Below, piece after piece: positions 33,680 to 41,479 of a stretch of DNA of 64,000 nucleotides. Position 1 is the first letter of the stretch; each line of letters starts with the position of its first letter. Made by a program: the position numbers and the translations under genes. A model generated the notes under the pieces. That model saw nothing but the letters and a program-made list of their open reading frames with translations. It was not told where the DNA came from and did no database searches. This stretch comes from Anaerozeibacter quisquiliarum (GTDB lineage: Bacteria > Bacillota > Clostridia > Christensenellales > Aristaeellaceae). The stretch lies in assembly GCA_051162045.1 (NCBI GenBank), contig JBISDI010000018.1; one strand, 5' to 3'.

Positions 33680-34665
33680 AGAAGATCATCAACCACCCCA
33701 ATCAGGTCGTTAGCGATATGCTGCAAGGCCTCGCCAAGGCCAATCCCGCCGTGAGCTATCTCGGCGAGGGCGTCGAGGTCATCGCGCGCAAAGAGAAAAC
33801 GCCCGGCAAGGTCGGCATCATCTCCGGCGGCGGTAGCGGCCACGAGCCGGCGCACGCGGGCTATGTAGGAAAGGGCATGCTTGATGCCGCGATCGCGGGC
33901 AATGTGTTCGCCTCCCCGTCGCCCGACCGCATCATCGAGGGCGTCAAAGCCGCCGACAGCGGCGCGGGCGTCCTGATGGTCGTCAAAAACTATTCGGGTG
34001 ACATCATGAACTTCCAGATGGCGGGCGAGCTCGCCGAGTTTGAGGACATACGCACCGATTTCGTCGTCGTCAAGGACGACGTGGCCGTGCCCGACAGTAC
34101 CTACTCCACCGGCCGTCGGGGTATCGCCGGCACGGTATTCGTGCATAAGATCGCGGGCGCGGCGGCGGAGATGGGTAAGGATCTGGCCGGGGTCAAGGCG
34201 GTTGCCGAAAAGGCGATCGAAAACATCCGCACGATGGGCATGGCGATGACGCCCTGCGTGCTGCCGGGCGTCGGCAAGCCGGGCTTCCAGTTGGGCGAGA
34301 CCGAGGTCGAGATCGGCATGGGCATTCACGGCGAGCCGGGCATTAACCGCGAGGAAATCTCACCCGCGGCCGATCTCGCCGAAAAACTGCTCGGCAAGAT
34401 CTTTGCCGACTTCGACTACGCGGGCAGCGAAGTGGCCGTCATGGTCAACGGGCTGGGCGGCACGCCATTGATGGAGCTGTACATCCTCTATAACGAGGTC
34501 GAGAAAATCCTATCCGAAAAAGACATCCGCATCCACCAGGCGTTCGTCGGCGACTACATGACCTCGCTCGAGATGGCCGGCGCGTCCGTGACGCTTTTCA
34601 AGCTGGACGATGAATTAAAGGGCTGCCTCGACTACCCGAGCGAGGCCCCCGCCTTCCGGGTGTAG
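33676..34665 (+). CDS. dhaK: DhaK-type dihydroxyacetone/ketose kinase, substrate-binding subunit
   Basis: A 329-residue protein matching DhaK, which binds a short carbonyl sugar through a covalent hemiaminal to a His. Seen are SGGGSGHEPAHAGYVGKGMLD near residues 50-70 and the substrate His218 in GIHGEPG, the same number as in E. coli DhaK. It is followed by DhaL but there is no DhaM phosphotransfer protein or PTS gene nearby, so ATP is the likely phosphate donor. DhaK homologs also phosphorylate erythrulose, and an RpiB-like gene lies 1.7 kb downstream, so a C4 ketose is possible. Its fusion to an amino-acid-type transporter operon is unusual. Confidence 0.9.
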   Translation: MKKIINHPNQVVSDMLQGLAKANPAVSYLGEGVEVIARKEKTPGKVGIISGGGSGHEPAHAGYVGKGMLDAAIAGNVFASPSPDRIIEGVKAADSGAGVLMVVKNYSGDIMNFQMAGELAEFEDIRTDFVVVKDDVAVPDSTYSTGRRGIAGTVFVHKIAGAAAEMGKDLAGVKAVAEKAIENIRTMGMAMTPCVLPGVGKPGFQLGETEVEIGMGIHGEPGINREEISPAADLAEKLLGKIFADFDYAGSEVAVMVNGLGGTPLMELYILYNEVEKILSEKDIRIHQAFVGDYMTSLEMAGASVTLFKLDDELKGCLDYPSEAPAFRV

Positions 34666-34683
34666 AGAAGGGAGGAAGGATAA

Positions 34684-35331
34684 ATGGGCTTTCAACTGAC
34701 CTCGGACGACTACGTCAACTACCTTGAAATCGCCGCGAGTAAGATCGGCGAAAACAGCGACTACATCAGCGCGCTGGACGCCGCCACCGGCGACGGCGAC
34801 CACTGGGCAAACATCAACATGGGCTTCGAACACCTCGTCGCCGCCGGCGAGGAGATGCGCAAGTTGCCCATCGACGGCGTGTTCAAAAAAATCGGCATGT
34901 TGATGATGAGCAAAATCGGCGGAAGCTCCGGCATCCTCTACGGCGGCGCGTACACGGCGGCATCGAAGAAGTGCGCGGGCAGGCAGAGCTTATCGAGCAA
35001 GGAGCTAAAGGACGCACTTGAGGCGATGGTTCAGGACATGATGAACCGCGGCAAGGCCGAGCCGGGCATGAAGACGATGATCGACGCGCTGCACCCGGCG
35101 ACCGAGGCCTATAAGCGCTCGCTCGCCGAGGGCCTGTCCGACCGCGAAACGATGGAGGCCGTAAAACGCGCCGCTATCGACGGCGCGGAGGCAACCCGCG
35201 CCATGAAGGCCGTCAAGGGCCGCGCCAGCTACCAATTGAACAAGGGCGTCGGCCACCTCGACCCGGGCGCGATTACGATGAGCTACCAGCTCGAATGCCT
35301 GTGCGACTATATCGCAAGCAACTTACTCTAA
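34684..35331 (+). CDS. dhaL: DhaL-type kinase subunit (ADP/ATP-binding)
   Basis: A 215-residue protein with the DhaL nucleotide site. DAATGDGDH gives three Asp residues (about 32, 37 and 39) that hold Mg-nucleotide. KIGGSSGILYGG is near residues 77-88, GMKTMIDALHPA near 120-131, and GRASYQLNKGVGHLDPGA near 180-197. A GGAGG site lies upstream of the ATG. With the preceding DhaK it makes a complete kinase. It lacks the extra domains of fused eukaryotic-type kinases. Confidence 0.9.
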   Translation: MGFQLTSDDYVNYLEIAASKIGENSDYISALDAATGDGDHWANINMGFEHLVAAGEEMRKLPIDGVFKKIGMLMMSKIGGSSGILYGGAYTAASKKCAGRQSLSSKELKDALEAMVQDMMNRGKAEPGMKTMIDALHPATEAYKRSLAEGLSDRETMEAVKRAAIDGAEATRAMKAVKGRASYQLNKGVGHLDPGAITMSYQLECLCDYIASNLL

Positions 35332-35353
35332 TAAAGAAAGGGAGAGAAACACC

Positions 35354-35842
35354 ATGATTAAGAACAAGCCTTCCAAAACCAATGAACGCACCGAACTTCT
35401 GCGCAATGCCATTGAGCACCGCGCCACCTGGATGGGACTTCTGATCGATGAGGCCAGGAAGAAGGGCCTGGACACGAGCTTCGCGCACGACGCGATCATG
35501 CGCTGCGGCGCGTTCCATGGTCTACACAAGTACCCCCGCACCGACGACCTGACGGTCTTCTCACCTGCGTTCGCCAATGAGGACGTCAAGGGCGTATTCG
35601 AGATGGAACTCCTAAAAAACGACGACAAGCACCTGCACATCGACTTTCACTATTGCCCCCTGGTCAGCGCATGGATGAAGCTCGGCCTACCCGAAGAAGA
35701 TATCCCCGAACTCTGCGACATTGCCATGGACGGCGATCGCGGCATCATCAGCACCTACGAAAAATTCACCTTCGAGTTGGGCGACACCATCGCCAAAGGC
35801 TGCGACGTGTGCCAAATCCGCATCGACAAAGCCAAAGAATAG
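35354..35842 (+). CDS. Probable L-2-amino-thiazoline-4-carboxylate (ATC) hydrolase family protein
   Basis: A 162-residue protein that I place in the ATC hydrolase family from its C-terminal pattern. The order is HIDFHYCPLVSAWMKLG near residues 96-112, then LCDIAMDGDRGI near 121-132 and GCDVCQIRIDK near 150-160. Known members open the ring of 2-amino-thiazoline-4-carboxylate to N-carbamoyl-L-cysteine, while many relatives are uncharacterised. The conserved Cys, His and Asp residues in these blocks could form the active site. It ends the LIV/DhaKL operon and is followed by a hairpin. The nearby cysteine desulfidase supports a link to thiol compounds. The activity is not proven. Confidence 0.6.
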   Translation: MIKNKPSKTNERTELLRNAIEHRATWMGLLIDEARKKGLDTSFAHDAIMRCGAFHGLHKYPRTDDLTVFSPAFANEDVKGVFEMELLKNDDKHLHIDFHYCPLVSAWMKLGLPEEDIPELCDIAMDGDRGIISTYEKFTFELGDTIAKGCDVCQIRIDKAKE

Positions 35843-35848
35843 TCAACG

Positions 35849-35879
35849 CTTGGGATGCGGCCGCCTGCCGCATCCCAAG
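35849..35879 (+). terminator. Hairpin ending the LIV/DhaKL operon
   Basis: A 12-bp perfect stem (CTTGGGATGCGG with its complement) and a 7-nt loop, 7 nt after the ATC hydrolase stop. No T run follows, so termination may be factor-assisted, but position and stability fit an operon end. Confidence 0.65.
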
Positions 35880-35943
35880 GCGCATATAGCGATTGACCTA
35901 ACAGCCATATGCAGCATGCCTGCTTGCATGCCGATTGCAATGT

Positions 35944-35999
35944 GAATGGGCTTGATTTCCGGTTCATTATAACGGGCCAGGTTGAAATCAAGCCTATTC
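35944..35999. repeat. 16-bp inverted repeat with 24-nt loop
   Basis: GAATGGGCTTGATTTC (35944-35959) pairs with GAAATCAAGCCTATTC (35984-35999) with a single G-T wobble. It sits 15 nt beyond the histidine-kinase relic's stop, so it was probably that gene's terminator, or it may now end transcription from both sides. Confidence 0.6.
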
Positions 36000-36014
36000 C
36001 GGTTTTAACATACC

Positions 36015-36401
36015 TTAAATCAGCGGAAGCTCCAGCTTGAAGGCGCATCCGGAGCACACGCTCTGGTCGAGCGTCAGCCCTCCATCGTGGGCCTTTGCAA
36101 TCTTTCGCGCGATCGAAAGCCCCAGTCCCACACCGCCCGTTCCCGAATTCCGGACGCCGTCCACCCGATCAAAGGGCTTGAAGATGTCGTGGGCGGCGGA
36201 TTCCGGGATGCCAACGCCGTCATCCTGGATCGTGATCGCGATGCGTCCTTCGGCGCTGGTAAGGTGCACGCCGAATTTTGTGCCCTTTGGGTTGTGGCAC
36301 GCGGCATTGTCCGCAAGGTTGAAAAACACCAGGTTCAACCGTTCCCGGTCGATCAGCGCGAAAAGCGGCGCGGCATCGCCGGAAAGGATGACAGGATGCA
36401 C
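36015..36401 (-). pseudogene. Truncated sensor histidine kinase (HATPase domain only)
   Basis: The last ~125 codons of a histidine kinase remain. They hold the N box NLADNAACHNPKG, G1 box DDGVGIPES, a DIFKPFDR F box and G2 box GTGGVGLGLSIARKIAKAHDGG, ending in LELPLI and a stop. Recognisable similarity begins near ILSGDAAPLFALIDRERLN. The membrane, HAMP and His-phosphorylation domains are missing, and the upstream minus-strand frame is a shadow of the rpiB-like gene. The break lies at the rpiB start (36396). No partner response regulator is nearby. Confidence 0.7.
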
Positions 36402-36830
36402 ACCATTGCAATTGGATGCGATCCCAACGCCGCCGAGGCGAAGCAAGGGTTGATCGCATTCCTCGAAAAAAAGGGCTATTCCGTCACGGATTTTGGCAGC
36501 GACGACCCGATCTACGCCAACGTGGCGGTGGAGGTGGCAAAAGCAGTCGCCGCCGGGCAGTATGACCGGGGCGTTCTGATCTGCGGAACGGGCATCGGCG
36601 TATCGCTGGCCGCCAACAAGGTCAAGGGCGCGTACGCCGCGCTGCTGGCCGACGTGTATTCGGCGGAGCGGGCCAGAAAGAGCAACGACTGCAACATCGC
36701 ATGCTTCGGCGCGTTTACCCTGGGGATCATGCACATGAAGCGACTGACCGAGGAATTTCTCACGTCCGAGTTTGAGCCGGGTTGCGCGTCGCAGCCCAAA
36801 GTCGACCGTATCCGGAAATACGAATGCTGA
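36396..36830 (+). CDS. rpiB: RpiB/LacAB-family sugar-phosphate isomerase
   Basis: A 144-residue protein with the RpiB fold and the active-site cysteine in LICGTGIGVSLAANKVKG (about residue 64). The usual SDHAG near residue 9 is replaced by GCDPNAAEAKQG, as seen in RpiB relatives acting on sugars other than ribose 5-phosphate, so the substrate may be a C4-C6 sugar phosphate. The ATG at 36396 is preceded by AAGGA. It appears to have been joined to the end of the histidine-kinase remnant, which now supplies its upstream sequence. DhaKL 1-2 kb upstream makes a tetrulose or pentulose role possible. Confidence 0.82.
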   Translation: MHTIAIGCDPNAAEAKQGLIAFLEKKGYSVTDFGSDDPIYANVAVEVAKAVAAGQYDRGVLICGTGIGVSLAANKVKGAYAALLADVYSAERARKSNDCNIACFGAFTLGIMHMKRLTEEFLTSEFEPGCASQPKVDRIRKYEC

Positions 36831-36930
36831 TCGGTCTTTTGCTTCGGGCTTGTCGTCTAAACGGCGGGCTCGATTCCTTATTTTAATACGAACCGGACAT
36901 GCCCGCATCCATCAGGCGGCGTCTCCCCCG

Positions 36931-37114
36931 CCGCACCGTGCGATACCGAACGACCGCCCGGCGCTAAGGGTTCCCGCCGCACCGTGCGGTGCCGAACGAC
37001 CGAGCGGCGCTAAGGGGTCCCGCCGCACCGTGCGGTACCGAACTACCGCCCGGCGCTAAGGGGTCCCGCCGCACCGTGCGGTGCCGAACGACCGAGCGGC
37101 GCTAAGGGTTCCGT
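36931..37114. repeat. Four tandem copies of a 46-bp repeat
   Basis: Units start at 36931, 36977, 37023 and 37069 with the shared core CCGCACCGTGCG. Units 1 and 3 share CCGCCCGGCG, and units 2 and 4 share CCGAGCGGCG, so the array is two copies of a 92-bp dimer. Each unit starts with the near-palindrome CCGCAC-C-GTGCGG. There are no unique spacers, so it is not a CRISPR array. Confidence 0.9.
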
Positions 37115-37138
37115 CCTGGCGTCGCCTGAAAGCCTCGG

Positions 37139-37167
37139 CGTAAAGCCGAAAGGGAAGCGGCTTTACG
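37139..37167. terminator. Hairpin downstream of spoIIP
   Basis: A perfect 10-bp stem (CGTAAAGCCG with its complement) and a 9-nt loop, 46 nt beyond the spoIIP stop on the minus strand. It lacks a clear T run. It is a candidate terminator for the ppk-dprA-spoIIP side. Confidence 0.5.
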
Positions 37168-37212
37168 GCGCTGCTCGAGCGGCTGGTTCTGACCCGGTAA
37201 AATAGCATCCTC

Positions 37213-38175
37213 CTACCCGGTCCCCTCCCCCAATTGCTCGGCCAGCGCGCGGGCCAGCGTGGGCAGCGAGGCCAGCGCTTCCTTGAGCGTGTTTTGGTGA
37301 TGGCCCACCTCGATCAGGATGGCGGGGGTGCCTATGTGTTGGTTGTAGCGGTTGGTCTTGACCAGCACCGGGCGCATCAGGCCGTCGGCCAGCGCGTTTA
37401 CCCGATCGGTCAGGGCGCGGGCGAATGACAGATTTTTCTCGGTATCGGGCTTTTCATCGAAGCCCTCGCCGTTGCCGATCAGCGCCATCAGCTGCGCCGC
37501 CTGCACGCCGCCCACCGATACCGCGCGGGAAGCTATGATGCGTTCGTCGTAGGCGTCGCGGTGGAGGTCGATGTACAGGTCGAACTTCTGACCGCGGTAG
37601 CGGTTCAGCGTCTCGAGCGAGCGCACGTAGGCGGTGCCGAGCTTGGGCGGCTCGTGGTCGGTCACGTCGTGGACCACGGTCAGCCCGAAGCCGCGCAGCA
37701 GTTCCGCCAGCTCCTCGCCCACGCGCACCACCGAGTGCGCCCGGTCGGTTGTGCGGCCGGGCTCGACTTCGACATAGGGGTCGTCGGGCGTTTGCCTGTA
37801 GGCCTCGTGCGTGTGCGTGTGGTAGATCAGCACGCCCTTGCCCTGCGCGTTCGGAATCGGATCGTGCGCGCGCTCCTTTTCGGGCGTGGGCCGGGGCAGT
37901 ATGACCACGTCGAATCCGTCGGCGCGCGCGTCGGTGTGCTCATTCTCGTCAGGGCTGTCGAACACCACGGCGCGCGGCGTCAGAGGGGCGGCGGCGAAAA
38001 CCGCCGCCGCCCCCTCGCGCCTCTCGACCAGCTTCGTCGTGCCCAGCGGCCTGATCGCCGGCCGCGCGCCGCCCCGCAGCCACCATGCGCCCGCCGCAGC
38101 CAGCACGGCCACCAGCAGCGCTACGGACAACCAAAACAAGATCCGCGACGCATGCACCACCTTGATGTGAACCAT
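37213..38175 (-). CDS. spoIIP: Stage II sporulation protein P
   Basis: A 320-residue SpoIIP, the peptidoglycan hydrolase of the SpoIID-SpoIIM-SpoIIP engulfment machine. It has a single N-terminal membrane anchor (about residues 12-32). The SpoIIP domain starts at VLIYHTHTHEAY near 115, with LDLHRDAY-type segment YIDLHRDAYDE near 195-205 and a C-terminal IGTPAILIEVGHHQNT near 275-290. Histidines and Glu in these blocks are the expected metal ligands. The start at 38175 has a GAGGGGG site. An upstream in-frame ATG is less likely. No gpr protease gene is adjacent, unlike in Bacillus. Confidence 0.88.
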   Translation of the reverse strand: MVHIKVVHASRILFWLSVALLVAVLAAAGAWWLRGGARPAIRPLGTTKLVERREGAAAVFAAAPLTPRAVVFDSPDENEHTDARADGFDVVILPRPTPEKERAHDPIPNAQGKGVLIYHTHTHEAYRQTPDDPYVEVEPGRTTDRAHSVVRVGEELAELLRGFGLTVVHDVTDHEPPKLGTAYVRSLETLNRYRGQKFDLYIDLHRDAYDERIIASRAVSVGGVQAAQLMALIGNGEGFDEKPDTEKNLSFARALTDRVNALADGLMRPVLVKTNRYNQHIGTPAILIEVGHHQNTLKEALASLPTLARALAEQLGEGTG

Positions 38176-38275
38176 CCGCACACCCCCTCGGCTCGCTACA
38201 AGGCTATTCGCGGGGGCGGGGGGATATTCACCGCCAGGCAACGCCGCATTAACCCCGCGACGCTCGCCCCAACGC

Positions 38276-39268
38276 TTACGGCAGCGGCTCGCCCCGATCG
38301 AACATGCTCAGTTGCCGCGCGGCCTGGCTGCGCCAGGTCAGCGCCATCTGATCGAACGCCGCCGGCGTGATCTTCGAAATCGCCGTCGCGCCGCGCGCGA
38401 TCAGCGCCCGGTTGCCGCTGTAGAGGTCGGTGTCCCAGGCGTACAGCGCGTCGCACCAGCGCCGGGTGAGCGCCTCGCACGCGCCGTCCCAGGCCGCGCC
38501 CTTTTTTTCCTCGACCGCGAACACGAACGCCGCCTGTGAAAGCGCGTACACACATTTGTTGCGCCGCTGCGCGTGGCTCATGGTGTAGGGCGCGTCGGGG
38601 TGCACGAGCGACAGCGCGGCGCCCTGACGCATCTCGATCATGAGCAGCATGTCGCGCTCGGCGACGCGCGTCGTCAGCGCGTCGGCCGCGACCTCGACCG
38701 TGCGCCCGCCGGCCCTGATCGCCTCGTCCTCGGCGATGCGCGACAGGCCCACGCTGCCGTCGGTCACCACCACGTAGCCCTGCGCGACCGCCAGTTGCAC
38801 AAGCTGTCGAACCGCTTCCTCGGCCTCGCCCCGCGCGGGCAGCGCGCCCACGATGGCGATCGCGTCCTGCAGGAACAGCTCGCTGCGCCCGGCCAGGTAG
38901 ATCATCGGCGGGGCCGCGGTGCCCAGCCGCTCGCGCAGCCGCTGCGGGTAGGCGCGCTCGAAGTAGGTGGCCACCTCGATGCCGTTCATCGCGAACCGCT
39001 CGAGCGACATCGACAGCGGCAGCGTGCGGCCCAGCAGCACGCACAGCCGGTAGGCCTCCTGTTCGGTCAGATCCATCTTCATCATAAAGCCGCTCATGTC
39101 CAAGCCCAGCAGCGCGCCCAGCCCCGGCAGGCCGGCCTCGCGCGCGCGGCTGTTCAGCGCGTGCCATTCGGCGGCGGACAGCGGGCGCACCAGCTCCTCG
39201 CGGCTGGGCGTGATCTGGCTCATGAGCAGCATGGTCGCAAAGGCGTCGTCGTTGTGGTTGATCGTCAC
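38276..39268 (-). CDS. Divergent DprA/Smf-family Rossmann protein
   Basis: A 330-residue protein with a DprA-like layout. The segment GIEVATYFERAYPQRLRERLG near residues 100-120 corresponds to the 'YP..L' stretch before the DprA core. A Rossmann core then follows with AIVGALPARG, VVVTDGSVGLSRIAEDEAIRAGG and GNRALIARGA. DprA loads RecA onto incoming DNA and normally has GSR and SGGA motifs, which here are GAL and TDGS, so it is divergent. The GTG at 39268 overlaps the ppk stop as GTGA, so translation is coupled to polyphosphate kinase. Function in DNA uptake is uncertain. Confidence 0.65.
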   Translation of the reverse strand: MTINHNDDAFATMLLMSQITPSREELVRPLSAAEWHALNSRAREAGLPGLGALLGLDMSGFMMKMDLTEQEAYRLCVLLGRTLPLSMSLERFAMNGIEVATYFERAYPQRLRERLGTAAPPMIYLAGRSELFLQDAIAIVGALPARGEAEEAVRQLVQLAVAQGYVVVTDGSVGLSRIAEDEAIRAGGRTVEVAADALTTRVAERDMLLMIEMRQGAALSLVHPDAPYTMSHAQRRNKCVYALSQAAFVFAVEEKKGAAWDGACEALTRRWCDALYAWDTDLYSGNRALIARGATAISKITPAAFDQMALTWRSQAARQLSMFDRGEPLP

Positions 39269-41334
39269 TTGTACATCCTCATCAGCGCTTCCTGCGCGTT
39301 TACTTTGGCGTCGCCCGGCTTGCAAAGCCGCTCGTACCGCCCGTCGCTCGACAGCTGCGACGCCTTGACGTTGTCGCTCCACTGCAGCGCCATCAGATCC
39401 TCCACCTGGCGCTTGAGCGCCGCCTGCTCGACCGGGAACATCAGCTCTACGCGCCGGTCGAGGTTGCGCGGCATCCAATCGGCGCTTGACAGGTATATCT
39501 CGCGTTCGCCGCCGTTTGCGAACATGTACACCCGGCTGTGCTCGAGGAAGCGCCCTACGATCGAGCGCACCTGAATGTGGTCGCTGACGCCGGGCATGCC
39601 GGGCCTCAGGCAGCAGATGCCCCGCACGATCAGCCGCACCTGGACGCCGGCCATCGAGGCGCGGTACAGCGCGGCGATGATGCCCTCGTCCACCAGCGAA
39701 TTCATCTTGGCGAAGATTTCGGCGTCCTTTCCCGCGCGGGCATTGCCGATCTCGCGGTCGATCAGCGCATAAAACCTCCCGCGCAGCTTATCCGGCGCGC
39801 TCACCAGTTTGGCGAGCGGCGGCAGTTGTGAAAAGCCGGTCAGCATGTTGAAGAACGCCGAGGCGTCCGCGCCGATCTGCTCGTCGCAGGTGAACAGAGC
39901 GTGGTCGGTGTAGATGTTGGCGGTCACGTCGTTGTAGTTGCCGGTGCCCAGATGCACGTAGCGGCGGATGCCGCCGGGCTCGCCGCGCACCACCAGCGTG
40001 ATCTTCGAGTGGGTCTTGAGCCCCTGCATGCCGTAGATCACGTGCGCGCCCGCGCGCTCCAGCCGCCGCCCCCAGTGGATGTTGTTCTCCTCGTCGAAGC
40101 GCGCCTTGAGCTCGAGCAGCACCGTCACCTGCTTGCCGGCGTCGGCGGCCTCGGCCAGCGCCGCGATGATCGGCGAATCTCCGCTGACCCGGTACAGCGT
40201 CTGCTTGATGGCCAGCACGCGCGGGTCGCGCGCGGCCTGGCGCACCAGCCGGATCACTGGCTCGAAGCTGTCGTAGGGGTGGTAGAGCAGCATATCGCTC
40301 GCGCGGATGCGGTCGAACATGGTCTCGCCCTCGGCGAGATGCAGCGGACGCGGCAAGTAGGGCGGGTACTTGAGCGCGTCGTAGCCGGGCAGCGCGTACA
40401 GGTATTTCATCAAGAAGTCCAGGCTGATCGGGCCGTGGATCGGGTAGGCGTCGCCGCCCTCGAGCTCCAGCGCGGCCTCGAGCACCTTGACCAGCCGCGC
40501 GTCGGCGCGGTGGTCGATCTCCAGCCGCACCGCGAACCCCCACCGGCGCTGCCTGAGCCGCTTTTCGACCTCCTTGAGCAGATCGACCTCGTCCTCCTCG
40601 ATCGTCAGATCGGCGTTGCGCGTGATGCGGTAGGCATGGCAGCACAGCACCTTGCGCCCGGGGAACAGCTGGCCGATACAGCGGGCGATCACCTGCTCGA
40701 GCAGCATCACGCTGACGCCGTGCTCCTCCGGCAGCGTCACCAGACGCGACAGGCCGCTCGGCACCTGGACGGTGGCGAACGAGGGGGGCTCGCCCGGCCC
40801 CTCGTCGATCAAGAGGCCCAAATTCAAGCTGCGGTTGAGGATCAGCGGGAACGGCCGGCGCGCGTCGACCGCCATCGGCGTGAGCACCGGATAGATGTGC
40901 GCCTCGAAGTAGCGGTCGAGGAAGGCCGCCTGCTCGGACGTGATGGCGCGCGGGCCGCGCACGCGGATGCCCGCCTTCTCGAGCGCGGGCAGGATCTCCT
41001 TGCGCAGCAGTTCCCCCATGCGCTCGACCATCACGCGCACGCGCGCGGTGATCGCCGCGATCTGCTGGCGCGGCGTCATGCCGGTCACGTCGGGCTCGTC
41101 CACCGAGGCGTCCACCTGCTCCCACAGCGCGGCTACCCGGATCATGAAGAATTCGTCCAGGTTGCTCGACGCGATCGAGAGGAACTTCATCCGCTCAAAC
41201 AGCGGGTTGTCCTCGCTCGCCGCCTCCTCGAGCACGCGCTGGTTGAACGCCAACCAACTGAGCTCGCGGTTGATGCAGTGCTCGCTGCCGAGCGAAAACG
41301 CGTCCGCAAACGCGCGCTCCCCCGCCTGCGCCAT
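39265..41334 (-). CDS. ppk: Polyphosphate kinase 1
   Basis: A 689-residue PPK1, which makes polyphosphate from ATP. Visible are the N-terminal INRELSWLAFNQRVLEEA and the autophosphorylated His in GLKTHSKI (about residue 442). The second catalytic His is in RFLEHSRVYMF (about 599). YVHLGTGNYND, near 460, is typical. The ATG at 41334 is preferred to a TTG five codons upstream. It is driven by the consensus minus-strand promoter at 41396-41369. It overlaps the DprA-like gene downstream. Confidence 0.95.
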   Translation of the reverse strand: MAQAGERAFADAFSLGSEHCINRELSWLAFNQRVLEEAASEDNPLFERMKFLSIASSNLDEFFMIRVAALWEQVDASVDEPDVTGMTPRQQIAAITARVRVMVERMGELLRKEILPALEKAGIRVRGPRAITSEQAAFLDRYFEAHIYPVLTPMAVDARRPFPLILNRSLNLGLLIDEGPGEPPSFATVQVPSGLSRLVTLPEEHGVSVMLLEQVIARCIGQLFPGRKVLCCHAYRITRNADLTIEEDEVDLLKEVEKRLRQRRWGFAVRLEIDHRADARLVKVLEAALELEGGDAYPIHGPISLDFLMKYLYALPGYDALKYPPYLPRPLHLAEGETMFDRIRASDMLLYHPYDSFEPVIRLVRQAARDPRVLAIKQTLYRVSGDSPIIAALAEAADAGKQVTVLLELKARFDEENNIHWGRRLERAGAHVIYGMQGLKTHSKITLVVRGEPGGIRRYVHLGTGNYNDVTANIYTDHALFTCDEQIGADASAFFNMLTGFSQLPPLAKLVSAPDKLRGRFYALIDREIGNARAGKDAEIFAKMNSLVDEGIIAALYRASMAGVQVRLIVRGICCLRPGMPGVSDHIQVRSIVGRFLEHSRVYMFANGGEREIYLSSADWMPRNLDRRVELMFPVEQAALKRQVEDLMALQWSDNVKASQLSSDGRYERLCKPGDAKVNAQEALMRMYK

Positions 41335-41368
41335 GCGCCCACCCCGCAATTTCAGACTCCATTCTATT

Positions 41369-41396
41369 ATTATACCGACCGTTATGCACTTGTCAA
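41369..41396 (-). promoter_or_regulatory. ppk: Sigma-A promoter of ppk
   Basis: On the minus strand TTGACA (41396-41391), a 16-nt spacer and TATAAT (41374-41369). The predicted start near 41362 gives a leader of about 28 nt. Its -35 overlaps the -35 of the opposite promoter at 41390-41419. Confidence 0.82.
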
Positions 41397-41419
41397 CGTT
41401 GCGCTTGGGGTGTTATAAT
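41390..41419 (+). promoter_or_regulatory. Sigma-A promoter of the DUF1858 gene
   Basis: TTGTCA at 41390-41395, an 18-nt spacer and TATAAT at 41414-41419. The start near 41426 would give a 54-nt leader. It shares its -35 bases with the ppk promoter on the other strand, so both cannot be occupied at once. Confidence 0.78.
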
Positions 41420-41479
41420 GCCCGTACGTCCGGCAAATCCTAATACCGGACGGATTTCAAGCAAGGCGGAGGGACTTTT

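Larger units (their letters stand above)
36831..37212. other. Gap containing a tandem repeat array and a hairpin
   Basis: 382 bp between the rpiB-like gene and the end of spoIIP. No gene is evident. It contains the 46-bp array (36931-37114) and the hairpin at 37139-37167, described separately. The first 90 bp hold nothing recognisable. Confidence 0.7.

Noticed and set aside
36087..36395. N-terminal extension of the rpiB-like protein
   Set aside because: The upstream frame is antisense to the histidine-kinase remnant and lacks similarity to RpiB; ATG 36396 has its own ribosome site and gives the family length.
36931..37114. Possible CRISPR array
   Set aside because: Units follow each other with no unique spacers and no cas genes are nearby; it is a simple tandem repeat.
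37561..41418. Long plus-strand open frames opposite spoIIP, the dprA-like gene and ppk
   Set aside because: They are antisense shadows caused by high GC; products are rich in Arg/His/Ala with no recognisable domains.
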